Part shown: in pieces, positions 8,413 through 18,540 of the stretch
Position numbering within the stretch: position 1 is the stretch's first letter
Layout of the letters: every line of letters starts with the position of its first letter
Virus record (IMG/VR): IMGVR_UViG_3300024306_000049
Location: 1-38,067 of that record
Origin: a virus
Length of the DNA: 38,067 nucleotides
Strand: one strand, 5' to 3'
The notes under the pieces: generated by a model
Databases searched by the model: none
The model's input: the letters and a program-made list of their open reading frames with translations, nothing else
Told to the model about the DNA's origin: nothing
Made by a program: the position numbers and the translations under genes

Positions 8413-9612
8413 ATGGCAGAAAACCAGAGAACCCCAGGTCGTAGCGCATATAGAGCAAATCGTATCAAAGTGTTTCCGACTGCCCAACCGTCAACGGATA
8501 ATACAATTCCCGTTGCCTCATATGTTGATCCGACGGCTACACAAATTGCCGACACACGCCGTGGCACGGCTGACCGTGCTTCCGCAATCCTGAACCGTGG
8601 TCTTTACGGAACCAATCTTGACGTTTTAAATCCTGCACAACGTGCAACATATCTTCAGGGTCAAGGAATTGACACGAGACCTGCACAAAATGTGAACATT
8701 GATATTGCTGGAGCACTTGGTCTTGGCGGTGGAGGTTCAGGTGGCGGCGGACTGTCAGCATCTGACAAGCTTGCATTGCAGAAGTGGCAGTATGAGAAAG
8801 CGCAGGACGCTGAAGAAAAAGCACGTCAGCAACGCTCGTACGATCTCATGATTCAGCAACTTCAAAATGGTTCGTACCGTGGAGATGTGGACGCAGCTTT
8901 GGCAAGGATTGGCAAGATGGATGCCGCATCAAAGACTGGTATTGAATCGATTTATGGCGATGTTTTAAAGAACATTGGTGCCGGATATGACACGGCATCC
9001 GGTTTGACAACCGGTGCATACAATGCGCTCACAGATTACCTGAACCAAAACCCGAACAACGCATTTGCTGGTTTGACACAGCAGGTTACTGCTCCACAGG
9101 ATCAGATGGCCCAGATGTTGGGTGCGTATGGTGTGTCGGCACCTGAAGTGGCGGCACAAATTCAGGCAGAACAGTTTGCTGGGCAGCAGGGTGCTGGGGC
9201 ATTCAATACGCTTGCGGACTTTCTTGCTAGTGCGTCTCGTCAGGCTGATTTGTCTCGTTTGGCTGAAGCCAAGGCTGCTGGTGCGTTTGCTGGCACCCAG
9301 TTGGGTCAGGAACGTGCGGCTTACCAGTCGCAGGCTGCTAGGTCACGTCAGGATGCTTTGACCGCTTTGGCTGAGCGTACTGCTCAAGCCCAGTTTGATC
9401 AGGAACAGGCTGCCGAAGCAAGGCGACAGGCCATTGTGGATGCTCTTATTGCGGCCGGCATTGCCCCTCCTAATGGTTCTGGGGCTGGTGGCGCTTTGAC
9501 GAAACTTGAGCAGACGATTAGGGCTGGTGGTGGAAATACCACGGAGGCGCAGTTCCAGCAGGGGGTTGATGAGTTGGCGTCAATCCTTGGTGGTATTGGG
9601 TTCCAAGGGTAA
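8413..9612 (+). CDS. Ala/Gln-rich internal virion (ejection) protein candidate, 399 aa
   Basis: AGGAG at 8402-8406 supports ATG 8413. The N-terminal 100 residues are polar. A glycine linker (GLGGGGSGGGG, about residue 103) leads into a long Ala/Gln-rich helical region with coiled-coil stretches (ASASRQADLSRLAEAKAAGA, then SRQDALTALAERTAQAQFDQ). It has no enzyme motif. Composition and position between nozzle and the giant protein fit an internal core or ejection protein that helps form the DNA-translocating channel across the envelope. Confidence 0.65.
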   Translation: MAENQRTPGRSAYRANRIKVFPTAQPSTDNTIPVASYVDPTATQIADTRRGTADRASAILNRGLYGTNLDVLNPAQRATYLQGQGIDTRPAQNVNIDIAGALGLGGGGSGGGGLSASDKLALQKWQYEKAQDAEEKARQQRSYDLMIQQLQNGSYRGDVDAALARIGKMDAASKTGIESIYGDVLKNIGAGYDTASGLTTGAYNALTDYLNQNPNNAFAGLTQQVTAPQDQMAQMLGAYGVSAPEVAAQIQAEQFAGQQGAGAFNTLADFLASASRQADLSRLAEAKAAGAFAGTQLGQERAAYQSQAARSRQDALTALAERTAQAQFDQEQAAEARRQAIVDALIAAGIAPPNGSGAGGALTKLEQTIRAGGGNTTEAQFQQGVDELASILGGIGFQG

Positions 9613-9629
9613 CGAATCAGGTATTTGGT

Positions 9630-10553
9630 ATGGATCCAAAGGTTTTAGCACAAATTGCCCAAATGTTTAAGGCAAACAAGCTTGGCGACCCCTCCAGCGC
9701 CGCCTTTGACCCAGTTCTCGCTTTGCTGACCGGAACCTATACACCCAAGCAACAGTTCACTGAGGAACAGCTTTTTGAGCGTCTTGCGCCCACGATGTTG
9801 TATGCGGCCGCTGAGGGCCCTAATTCGCCTAGGGCGATTGCGGCTAGCCGTATTAAGGCTGGTGAAGCACCTTGGTCGATTGAAAACGACAAGGAACTTC
9901 GTGGAAAGATTTCTAGCAAAGAATGGTCAAGGTTTGTTTCCGATCTCGCAAAGGAATCGCAGGCTGTTCGTGCAAAAATGCTTGATTTAAGTTTGGAACA
10001 AGATCCTTTCCAGAAACAGGGTCTTCGTGGGTTAAATGAGCAGTTCACTCCGCAGGATGCATACAAGTATGCGCCAAAGGAGTTTGCAAAGATTTTTGAG
10101 GGCATGGATGAAGCCAAAAAGGCCGAAGATGCCAAACTGAAGAATATTCGTTCAGAGTTTGGTCGTGATGTGATGATCCTCAATAGAGAGGAAATGCTCA
10201 AGAAGCTTACGGATATGGAGAAAAGTAATCCGGATGTTATTAAGCGTGCACGTGAATTCAGTCCAACTAATTGGAGAAAAGAAGTTGCAAAGTTTGCCAA
10301 GAATTCTGCCCAAAACAAGTTGAACGAAAATCCCCTCATGTCTCTTGTGGACGTAGGTCAGACTGCCGCACAGAAGTCTTATCTTGCCCAGAAGGAAGCC
10401 GTGGAGGCCCGTAGGGCTGGTACGGCATCAAACAGGATGGCTCAGGCAGCAAAACTGGCTGAGGGCATTACAGGGGCTCTTACATCGGCTGGACTTAGCC
10501 CAACGATGGAAGATATTTTACGGAACCTTGCAGTACGCAAAACAATGAAGTGA
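9630..10553 (+). CDS. Helical internal virion protein candidate, 307 aa
   Basis: Starts at ATG 9630, 17 bases after the previous stop. It is charged and almost wholly helical (for example FAKIFEGMDEAKKAEDAKLK), with a short Ala/Gly-rich C-terminal region (GITGALTSAGLSPTMEDILR). It has no catalytic motif, membrane segment or Cys pattern. It sits directly before the giant 2309-residue gene with a three-base gap. Probably part of the same virion-internal complex; this is inferred from position. Confidence 0.6.
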   Translation: MDPKVLAQIAQMFKANKLGDPSSAAFDPVLALLTGTYTPKQQFTEEQLFERLAPTMLYAAAEGPNSPRAIAASRIKAGEAPWSIENDKELRGKISSKEWSRFVSDLAKESQAVRAKMLDLSLEQDPFQKQGLRGLNEQFTPQDAYKYAPKEFAKIFEGMDEAKKAEDAKLKNIRSEFGRDVMILNREEMLKKLTDMEKSNPDVIKRAREFSPTNWRKEVAKFAKNSAQNKLNENPLMSLVDVGQTAAQKSYLAQKEAVEARRAGTASNRMAQAAKLAEGITGALTSAGLSPTMEDILRNLAVRKTMK

Positions 10554-10556
10554 CGA

Positions 10557-13500
10557 ATGGCTGATGCAAACAACGAACAATTCATACTGGAGAATCTAAA
10601 AAAGATTGGTCAATCCCAAAAGGGAACCAAAGCCAGTATTCCTGGGACGACTGGTATTCGTCGTCCCCAAGGACAAACCAGTGAACTGTTGAATGTCCTG
10701 AACACAGCCAAGAATGTGCCCGTGTCTGCGCCCACAAAGAAGGGCAAGGTTGTTTTGTCAACCGAAGTTAAGGATTTGGCCAAGGATGGTCCTGACGTTT
10801 TGGGCAAACTTTTAAAACCTCTTGAGGTTCTCAGCATTCCTCGTAATGCCATTATTTCAACTGTGAGAGAAGTGGCTGATGTTCTTGATTCTGATCCCAA
10901 TACCAAGGGTAGTTGGGGGGATTGGTTTAATCAGACGAAAGATTCAACCTACGGTTTTGGTAAAGCTTTCCCGATGAAGGGTTGGTTGGGTCGTATCGTT
11001 GGTTTTGCTGGAGACACATTACTTGATCCATTAACATATGCCACTTTGGGTGGAACCGTTGCTAAGGGTGCAACTTTTGTTGATGATGCAGGTAGGGTTC
11101 AAAAGACTCGATCCATTCTTGGTCGAACAGTTGTTGGTCGTGAAGGACGCCAGAAACTGGCAAGTTTTGCAAGAGCACGTGTAGAGAAACTGGCTAGAGA
11201 CGGTCACATTGCTGCTAGTGCAATGAGCAAAGACATGATCTCCGAAATGGTGCGAGATATCGCAGCTCAAGGCAAACGTGCTTTACCAAAGTTCGTTGCT
11301 GATGATATTGGCATTAGGGGTCCCGGGGTTTATTATTTTGGTTCTAGGGTTAAGATTCCAAAGAGCGATAAGTTGGGTTTCTTTTTGGAAAAAGGTATTA
11401 CGAAGATGCGCCTGGGAGCGGTTAATTCGGATGCCATGAAACCATTGATTCGTGCAATAACACCTAGGGGTGTTGGCAGAATTGAGGAATTGGGTCCAAA
11501 TTTTGTTCGTGATGCAAGAATTGCTTTGGCGTCTGGACGTTTGGATCCGATCGATGCCGATAATGCTTTGACCTATCTTGAGATTTTAGATAATAAGCGA
11601 ATTAATGTTGCAGCATATTCAAGTTCAACATCCGATGCATTGGCTGACGAACTTGATGACGTTCTTAACACAACTCAAGATATGCGCTTGTACATGGATA
11701 ATGTTGTGGATCCGAGCACTGTTCCGGGTGCAACAGCAGGTGATATTGACAAGGCTGTTCGTCTCAGGGCCGTGCTTGATGATTTGCGCCTGAAGCTTGA
11801 TGCAAGGGCGCAAGAAGTTGGAGCAAGCCCAATCGGTTATGTTAAGGGTTATGTTCCACGTATTGAAACCGAACAAGGAGCCCGATATAGGCAACTTGTT
11901 GGTGATGATGCATTTGACGAAATGGTTTACGGTCCACCAATTGATTCACGCAGACGTCAATCATTCCGAAGACGAACATTGCAACCAGGAGATGAATGGT
12001 TCGGTCACACCCTGCAACCAGAACAAATGGATAACGCCACATTGAATACTTTGGCACGTAATCCAACGGAAGCTTGGATTGGTAAGACCGGTCGTGAACC
12101 AATTACGTTTGACATTTTTGAAACCGACATGGCAAAAATCTTGAACGGATACATCCGTCAATACGGTGAACAGATGGCCACCTTTGACATGATTGAAGAG
12201 TTTACAACACGCATGCCGCACATGGTTGCATGGTTGGACAAAACATTTGAACTAGACCCAGACTATGTGCGCACAGCTTTGGTGTTGCGTCCCAAAGAAG
12301 CATTTGAAGACAGTGTTGAATCACTCAGGAACTGGTCACGTGTAACCAACGAAGCAGCGGAGCATTCAACATCCACACTTGAGGCTCTTACCGGCACTCT
12401 CCGTGGACGCAAAGAAACCTTGCTTCGCCAAGAGGTATTGGACCAGGATCTTGTTGCGATTGTGGCCCACCTTGATGAGGCATTGAAGCAGGAACAGGCT
12501 GCTTCGCAGGCTGTTCAACAAACCTTTGCCGCATTTGATGACATGCTGGAAAATGTTGATGGTCTATCAAACAATACGCTTGTTATTGCTCAGCGTCAGA
12601 AGCTTGCTGATGAGTATGCTGGTTTGGCTAGCAGGGTTGCTGAGATTCAGAAGAAAATGTCAGCTGATCCGCTGCCTGGTCCTAAGGTATCAGATAAGTT
12701 TGGAAAAGAAATATCCACTCAATGGGTGGCTAATCCTAAAAAAGAAATTCTTGCACTTGTAAACGATTTTGCTGATCACGCCAGGCGTATTGCTAGATTT
12801 GAAAGAGAGATTGATTCTCTTGGTGATGTGCAAGATATTCTGCCTGCGTTTATTAACGCCGGCGAAGTAAATGCTGGAAGCCTCTACGATTCTATGAGTC
12901 GTTTTGTAAAACTCAAAGGCATGCCGAAAGGCAAGCCATTGGTTGGGAATTCAAACTGGAGCCCGACCACAGCACAGGCTGTCGCCAACCTTGGCAACGA
13001 TGCAGATGTTATGAACAGTTTGTTGTCATTCAGCGATGAAACATTTGATGCCATTACCGAAAAACAGGTGAAAAACATTGCCCGATACATTTGGGCTCGC
13101 ATAGCAAGCAATGACTCCAGTTTTGTTAATGATTTCAATAACGGAATCTGGAAGCGTGGCGGAAAACCAACACTTGCCGATGTGTGGCAAACAGCATTCA
13201 AAAATATAGGAAGCAAGGGAAATCCCAAAGTAGTTGTTCAGGATTTGGTCGACATGCTTCACGCTCAAATAGCACTTACTGAATATTTGCAATACAAAGC
13301 CGTATTTGATGAATATGGCCTGCAAATTGGCGACGATGTAATTGATGAAATTCTGCGACGTAAAGCAGAACCCATTTTGGCAAAAGCCGTTAGAGATAAC
13401 GATGTTGAATTGCTGTCACGTTTGACGGATTCACAAAACATTTATGGGCGCACCGACCGAATCGATCATCCGTTTAGCCGATACAAAATGGTTGAGCGTG

Positions 13501-16500
13501 CACGCAAAACACGAGACGACCTTATTGACGAGATTGATAAGACAAACAAACTTAGCCGTGAAAGAAATGCACCAGCAGATGTTAGGGCTGCAAGAACAAA
13601 AGAACTTGATGGTCTTAAGCCCAAGCAGCGTGCTGCGTTCAAAAACTTTATTGCTAGGCAAAAAGCTTCAGCAAGAGCCTATAGGGCTGATCTTGCTCGA
13701 GCGAAAGAAGACTTGAACTTTGTTAATGGTGCTTTGGCCGAAGTGGACTCTAAGTACGGTGCAGCCAAGCAAAAGCTTGTGAAAGAGTTTGGTGACTCGG
13801 CGGCAAAAGGTACTTTGGGTCAACGCTTTAAGGCAACTGTCCAGCGCATCTTTGATAATCCAAAACTTCTCGAAGAATATGTAGAAAAGAAAATTATTGA
13901 ATTGTTTCCTGAAAGTGTTTATGGTCAAGACGTTGGTCGTCTTGTCGCAGAATCATGGAAGTCCCACCATGCCGAAGGGCTGAGAATTGTTTTGACAAGA
14001 GACTCAGCTGATGACGGCGGATATGTCAAACAGATCATTGCGGAAATGTTGAACGGTTTGGATGAGATTATTGATAATGCGGCTTTGGCTGCAAAAACGG
14101 ATCTCAATCTGCAGGCGGATGAAATTGGCAAAGAATTTTCCAGACTGACAGACAAAATCGCATTGCTTGAAGACAACATCAATAACATGATGCCAAGTAC
14201 CTGGTTGAACGGCGAAATGGGGCAACAGGTATACGAAGATGTGCTTATTAGGTCGGAGGGCGTACAGCGTGCAGTACAACCTGGGGCCGGTGACATTCCA
14301 GAGAATGCAAAAAATGTTGAATTCTTGAAGCAGGTATACAGGGATCTTGTTGATAGCGATGAATACCCGATTGCAAAGGCACAGCAGAAAGCGGCGAACA
14401 TTGCGTACATTGTTTCTGAGCTGAATGGGACTGCGGACATTCTTCCTGGCATCAGATTCTCGTCTGAAGAATGGGACGCAATTATGTCCGGGGCGGAGGT
14501 CGCTACGGCGACCAGCCGCAAGCTGGATGCAATTGTCAAGCATGCACGAAACATATTCCAGCAAACAGATCCAGATGAGTTTGCCCGATTGGGTGGAGAA
14601 ATCTCAGACGAATACGCTTTGAAGCGATTCGTTCAAAAGACCATGACCGAGCGGCCAGATATTGTTGCGCCCACAAATGTTGCGCAGACACGCAAGGCCG
14701 CAATTCAAAAGGCGTTTGAGCAGACTGACGGATATCAGCATCTTAAGAAGATTGAAGAATTCCGTGCACGTATTGTTGCTGATGACATTCGTCGCAAGTC
14801 GGTAAACCCACAAACCAAAGCCGATGCTTTGGCTGCTGCCAATGATGAGATTGATAATGCTGCGAATCAGATTGCTCAGGAATTTGATGAGTGGACCCCT
14901 GAATCATCCAAGAAAATTGATGAGCTTATTAGAGAACTCAATATTTGGAAACGTGAAGTAGAGGGCAAACTTGTCACAAAAGAACAGCAAATGTCGAAGG
15001 GGCAAACTGGTGCTTTTCTTGGTTATACGGAAGAAGGCGAAGATATTGCCGCAAATCTGCTTAAAGAAATTGATGAAACAGGATCGTTGAAGTTTACAAA
15101 AGGTCCAGATCGAACACAAAACATTAATGCAGCAGCCCAGGAACAAAGTTTTGAGTTGTTGCGTCAACTGAATTATAACAATGATTTGATTCAGCGTCGT
15201 ATTAGGGCCGTTTTGGATACCCCACTTGAACGCAAGTCTGTTCAAAGACTTTTAGATGAAATTAGATTGCTTGATGAAATCAAGAAATTTAAGATCGATA
15301 TTGATGGTGTGCAGATTTCTCGTGCCTTGCGTGAGCGCAAAGCACAGCTTAACAGGCTTGTGCCGAAAGAAGAATACATTCTTGACACCACTGGACTTAG
15401 TGACGAAAGCGCAAAGTTCCTTAAGGGATGGGAATCAAAAACCAAAAAGGTTGCACGATCAAAGACTTACAAGCAACCTAAAAATGACAACATGGAAAAT
15501 GTTTTGGAGCGCACTATTAGGTCGCAAGACGAACCAAGGGGCGAGTTTGATCCAGATGGCGGTTACGGTCTTTCCGACTACATTGAAAACGCAGAAGAAA
15601 GAGCAGTGCGAGAAGGCATCTACCGTAATCCAGATGGGTCAATATCCGTATGGAGACGAACTGGCTTGCAGGCCAAACCAACCCCCGAAGCCGTAAAACA
15701 ACGACTTTTGGAAACCGTGCCAACACCTATGACACCAGAACTCAGAACACCATCTGGCATCAACGAAGAAGGCCTGAGACTGCTGGAAAACGACCTCAAA
15801 AGGGTCGCCAACACCTCTGATGTGGGCGCAAAACAGGCCGAGCTCGACAGAGCAAGGGCTGTTGTACGGAACTTGGAAGCACAATACGATCAGGCTGCAG
15901 CAGTAATCAATGCCGGCGACCCAGAAGCATTGACCAATGTGCAAGAAGGTTTAGACCTGCTTGAACAAACAGTTGAAGCATTGAAGAACAATATTGAAAT
16001 CAACAATATCAACTCTGGCGACTTGGCAACTGTTAGCAAGCGAAGCGGAGATATCTACAACTCGCTCAAATTTGTTCAAGAAAGACTAAAGGAAGCACGC
16101 AAAGTTGCTGAATACCTTGGTGACAAGAAATCAATGGACCTTATCGACAAAATTATTTTGTCACAAGTTGAAGCAGAACGACAGTTCTTTGAAACATTCG
16201 CACAGTTTGGGCAAGCAAAGTTTGACAACCAAATGCTTGGTGCTGCAGAAGCAATGATTTCATCTGGAGGGAAACTTCTTGAGGATGGAAGAATTGCGCT
16301 TCCATCAGGCGTAATCGTGGATGGTGTGCCACCAGAAATGATTGCTGATGGCATCAGGCAAACAATGACCACTTTTGCCGGCTGGAAAGAACTTGGAACA
16401 TTCTATCCAGGGTTGCAGGGTTCACCAGAATTTATGCAACTTTGGGAAGCAGGATCACGAATGCAATCCCCAGAATGGGTACGCAAACTTGCTTACTATA

Positions 16501-17486
16501 TTGGACCTTACACGAAAGCTTGGAAAGCTTTCGCAGTTCTTTCACCCGGATTCCATGTGCGCAACGCTATTGCAAACGCAGTTACGTACACATTGGCTGA
16601 CGGAAATATGGACAACCTGATAACCATCACCCCAATTTATGCGGCATGGACGAAAGCCAAACGAGCAGGAACAAGCTGGGCAGAATTCTTGCGAAGTTCA
16701 GCAGTTCCACAAGAACTCGTACCGGCTTTGCAAACGGCACGCCTCGGCATGCTTGGATCGGGTGGAGGTATCTTCTCCGAAACCTTCAAAGAAGCAACCA
16801 GCGGAAAGTTTGGTGCACGCATTTATGACAACTGGCTGATCAGAAAGAACCAAGCAATCGGTCAGGCAGCAGACAACTACATGCGATTTGCATTAGCGTT
16901 CGATACCGCCGTGAAAGGCGGCGACGTTGGTCTCGCACAAATTAGAGTAAAACGATTCTACTTCGACTACGAAGACCTTTCACAGTTTGATGAGGTCATG
17001 CGACAAATTGTACCGTTCTGGCTGTGGACAAGCCGAAACCTTACAATGCAAATTCAAAACATGTGGCTGAATCCACGACCATACTTGATCTACGAATCTT
17101 TCAAACGGAACTTTGGTGATAACGAAACGCCACTTCCACCATTCGTAAAAGAATTGGGTGGCTTCAGATTGCCATTTGGCACAGGTATGTACCTGATGCC
17201 AGACATTGGATTCAACCGAATTGGCAAAGACCTAGAAGCTTTCTACAATCCAGTAGAGTTCCTGAACAAAGCCAATCCGTTGATTAAGATCCCGGTCGAA
17301 CAAGCAATGGGAGCAAGCGCATTCACCGGAACAGAGTTTAAGACACCGCAAGACAGGCTTGCAGCGATCCTTAGGGCTGGCGTGCCGCCTGTAGGCCAGG
17401 GAGAAAGACTGTTCGGTAAAGAAGGCTTGTCACAACTCAACGCTTGGCTCGGTTACCTTGGATCACCAGTACGTAAATATAACTAG
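10557..17486 (+). CDS. Giant virion-internal protein, 2309 aa (large polyvalent-type)
   Basis: The gene occupies about 18% of the window. The N-terminus has a membrane-like or amphipathic block near residues 143-170 (GWLGRIVGFAGDTLLDPLTY), a motif seen in giant podoviral internal proteins. Residues 500-1900 are mostly charged helices and coiled coil. A compact C-terminal domain follows (about 1980-2309) with SPGFHVRNAIANAVTY, DTAVKGGDVGLAQIRVKRFY, DYEDLSQFDEVMRQIVPFWL and TSRNLTMQ. I know this type of C-terminus from large phage proteins that travel with the DNA (T7 gp16-like in role, not clearly in sequence). No transglycosylase or protease motif was found by eye. Codon style changes near 15600 (see findings). 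Confidence 0.8.
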   Translation: MADANNEQFILENLKKIGQSQKGTKASIPGTTGIRRPQGQTSELLNVLNTAKNVPVSAPTKKGKVVLSTEVKDLAKDGPDVLGKLLKPLEVLSIPRNAIISTVREVADVLDSDPNTKGSWGDWFNQTKDSTYGFGKAFPMKGWLGRIVGFAGDTLLDPLTYATLGGTVAKGATFVDDAGRVQKTRSILGRTVVGREGRQKLASFARARVEKLARDGHIAASAMSKDMISEMVRDIAAQGKRALPKFVADDIGIRGPGVYYFGSRVKIPKSDKLGFFLEKGITKMRLGAVNSDAMKPLIRAITPRGVGRIEELGPNFVRDARIALASGRLDPIDADNALTYLEILDNKRINVAAYSSSTSDALADELDDVLNTTQDMRLYMDNVVDPSTVPGATAGDIDKAVRLRAVLDDLRLKLDARAQEVGASPIGYVKGYVPRIETEQGARYRQLVGDDAFDEMVYGPPIDSRRRQSFRRRTLQPGDEWFGHTLQPEQMDNATLNTLARNPTEAWIGKTGREPITFDIFETDMAKILNGYIRQYGEQMATFDMIEEFTTRMPHMVAWLDKTFELDPDYVRTALVLRPKEAFEDSVESLRNWSRVTNEAAEHSTSTLEALTGTLRGRKETLLRQEVLDQDLVAIVAHLDEALKQEQAASQAVQQTFAAFDDMLENVDGLSNNTLVIAQRQKLADEYAGLASRVAEIQKKMSADPLPGPKVSDKFGKEISTQWVANPKKEILALVNDFADHARRIARFEREIDSLGDVQDILPAFINAGEVNAGSLYDSMSRFVKLKGMPKGKPLVGNSNWSPTTAQAVANLGNDADVMNSLLSFSDETFDAITEKQVKNIARYIWARIASNDSSFVNDFNNGIWKRGGKPTLADVWQTAFKNIGSKGNPKVVVQDLVDMLHAQIALTEYLQYKAVFDEYGLQIGDDVIDEILRRKAEPILAKAVRDNDVELLSRLTDSQNIYGRTDRIDHPFSRYKMVERARKTRDDLIDEIDKTNKLSRERNAPADVRAARTKELDGLKPKQRAAFKNFIARQKASARAYRADLARAKEDLNFVNGALAEVDSKYGAAKQKLVKEFGDSAAKGTLGQRFKATVQRIFDNPKLLEEYVEKKIIELFPESVYGQDVGRLVAESWKSHHAEGLRIVLTRDSADDGGYVKQIIAEMLNGLDEIIDNAALAAKTDLNLQADEIGKEFSRLTDKIALLEDNINNMMPSTWLNGEMGQQVYEDVLIRSEGVQRAVQPGAGDIPENAKNVEFLKQVYRDLVDSDEYPIAKAQQKAANIAYIVSELNGTADILPGIRFSSEEWDAIMSGAEVATATSRKLDAIVKHARNIFQQTDPDEFARLGGEISDEYALKRFVQKTMTERPDIVAPTNVAQTRKAAIQKAFEQTDGYQHLKKIEEFRARIVADDIRRKSVNPQTKADALAAANDEIDNAANQIAQEFDEWTPESSKKIDELIRELNIWKREVEGKLVTKEQQMSKGQTGAFLGYTEEGEDIAANLLKEIDETGSLKFTKGPDRTQNINAAAQEQSFELLRQLNYNNDLIQRRIRAVLDTPLERKSVQRLLDEIRLLDEIKKFKIDIDGVQISRALRERKAQLNRLVPKEEYILDTTGLSDESAKFLKGWESKTKKVARSKTYKQPKNDNMENVLERTIRSQDEPRGEFDPDGGYGLSDYIENAEERAVREGIYRNPDGSISVWRRTGLQAKPTPEAVKQRLLETVPTPMTPELRTPSGINEEGLRLLENDLKRVANTSDVGAKQAELDRARAVVRNLEAQYDQAAAVINAGDPEALTNVQEGLDLLEQTVEALKNNIEINNINSGDLATVSKRSGDIYNSLKFVQERLKEARKVAEYLGDKKSMDLIDKIILSQVEAERQFFETFAQFGQAKFDNQMLGAAEAMISSGGKLLEDGRIALPSGVIVDGVPPEMIADGIRQTMTTFAGWKELGTFYPGLQGSPEFMQLWEAGSRMQSPEWVRKLAYYIGPYTKAWKAFAVLSPGFHVRNAIANAVTYTLADGNMDNLITITPIYAAWTKAKRAGTSWAEFLRSSAVPQELVPALQTARLGMLGSGGGIFSETFKEATSGKFGARIYDNWLIRKNQAIGQAADNYMRFALAFDTAVKGGDVGLAQIRVKRFYFDYEDLSQFDEVMRQIVPFWLWTSRNLTMQIQNMWLNPRPYLIYESFKRNFGDNETPLPPFVKELGGFRLPFGTGMYLMPDIGFNRIGKDLEAFYNPVEFLNKANPLIKIPVEQAMGASAFTGTEFKTPQDRLAAILRAGVPPVGQGERLFGKEGLSQLNAWLGYLGSPVRKYN

Positions 17487-17494
17487 GAGAACAC

Positions 17495-18004
17495 ATGGCA
17501 AAGCGACCCTACACAGGCAACAAAGATGGCGCAGCCAAAGGCTTGCGCCCCGGCATGAAAGTATTCATTGAAGAAGTAATCAAGCTTGGGAACGGTGCAC
17601 TTTGGAACAACGGTGACTGGGGCGTACGCCCAATGAGAGGCAAAGAAACTCTCAGCGTCCACGCAACAGGTCGAGCTGTTGATTTAAGTTATAGGCACGT
17701 ACCCGAAAAGAAAAAAGGGAAAAAGAACGGCCGACCCGACGCCATCAGAGTATTAAAAATATTGCAAGCTAACGCAGATCTGTTAGGCATCGAAGCAATG
17801 TTTGATTACTTCCCCAAGCCATGGGGCAGGGCATGGATGTGCACCAGAGATGCTTGGTCTAAATATCGGACCGAAACAATTCACGGGGCACCTGGTGGAG
17901 ATTGGATACATCTAGAAGTCTCCCCTGAAATGGCTTCCGATCCGAAGAAGATGCGTGAGGCGTTTCAGAAACTGGTGATTCCTTCTGGTCCTTTGACTGA
18001 ATAA
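17495..18004 (+). CDS. Endolysin, M15-type D-Ala-D-Ala / L-Ala-D-Glu peptidase
   Basis: A 169-residue protein with the zinc peptidase signature of family M15: SVHATGRAVD (H56, D63) and GDWIHLE (H139, with E141 nearby). These residues bind zinc and activate water in VanY-like and phage L-alanyl-D-glutamate peptidases, which cut the peptide cross-bridges of peptidoglycan. No signal peptide is visible, so export would need a holin. There is no separate wall-binding domain. AGGAGA precedes ATG 17495. It is the last late gene, and its 3' 146 bases lie antisense to the last early gene. Confidence 0.85.
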   Translation: MAKRPYTGNKDGAAKGLRPGMKVFIEEVIKLGNGALWNNGDWGVRPMRGKETLSVHATGRAVDLSYRHVPEKKKGKKNGRPDAIRVLKILQANADLLGIEAMFDYFPKPWGRAWMCTRDAWSKYRTETIHGAPGGDWIHLEVSPEMASDPKKMREAFQKLVIPSGPLTE

Positions 18005-18278
18005 TTACTTCGGGCTGATCCAAAATATAAACATTTAACACCATCCCAACAGGGATGTGAACAGGCATACCCACGGTTTTGGGATCATCAACCTCATCAG
18101 GCATGTACGAACCAACAATGGTCATATAACCATCAAGGCAGTTTTCCCAAAGCCACCCGACAGTAACCACCGTACACTGCTCCGGCTCATATGTCTTGAC
18201 TTCCGTCCAACCGTTCTCGCCATCATACGCATCTTGCCAATGAATGGCGACAAGAGGCCAGCTTGATTTAATCTTCAT
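17859..18278 (-). CDS. Hypothetical protein, 139 aa, overlaps endolysin antisense
   Basis: ATG 18278 lies inside the end of the previous gene (11-base overlap). The N-terminal 90 residues look like a compact, Trp-rich beta protein (SSWPLVAIHWQDAYDG, VGWLWENCLDGYMTIVGSY) ending in a hydrophobic strand (VGMVLNVYIL). The last 45 residues, encoded opposite the end of the endolysin gene, are polar and low in hydrophobics. The frame closes at TAG 17861-17859. It is the last gene of the leftward arm. The N-terminal part is convincing; the tail may be a weakly constrained extension. Function unknown. Confidence 0.6.
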   Translation of the reverse strand: MKIKSSWPLVAIHWQDAYDGENGWTEVKTYEPEQCTVVTVGWLWENCLDGYMTIVGSYMPDEVDDPKTVGMPVHIPVGMVLNVYILDQPEVIIQSKDQKESPVSETPHASSSDRKPFQGRLLDVSNLHQVPRELFRSDI

Positions 18279-18540
18279 ATGGATTGATACCCTCCTCATG
18301 CAAATGCATCTCAATCGTAGCGATAATACCCGACATAAACGAACCAACCTTAACCCAAGAGTTCTTGTCGCCGTAAAGAGCCTCACGCCAATAACGACAT
18401 AAATCAATAGCCGACTGATTATCAGAATTCAAAACAATACTGATGCCACCCGACATATGATACTCGAGCTTGGAAGCAGCATCATTCATACGCTCAACCT
18501 CATCCTTGGGGATGATGTTGTAAATCCAGTCGTCAGACAT
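18268..18540 (-). CDS. Hypothetical acidic protein, 90 aa
   Basis: ATG 18540 is supported by AAGGAAG upstream on the minus strand. It has an N-terminal DDWIYNIIPKDEVERMNDAA segment and a longer helical region with Asn/Asp and a GSFMSGIIATIEMHL helix. The frame is open further upstream, but that part reads as a shadow of the 56-residue gene before it. It overlaps both neighbours by a few bases. Function unknown; late member of the replication/recombination operon. Confidence 0.7.
   Translation of the reverse strand: MSDDWIYNIIPKDEVERMNDAASKLEYHMSGGISIVLNSDNQSAIDLCRYWREALYGDKNSWVKVGSFMSGIIATIEMHLHEEGINPYED

Noticed and set aside
13925-14554. Two overlapping long minus-strand frames inside the giant virion gene
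   Set aside because: Both are shadows of the plus-strand coding region; low-complexity Ser/Ala/Cys content and no start signals.
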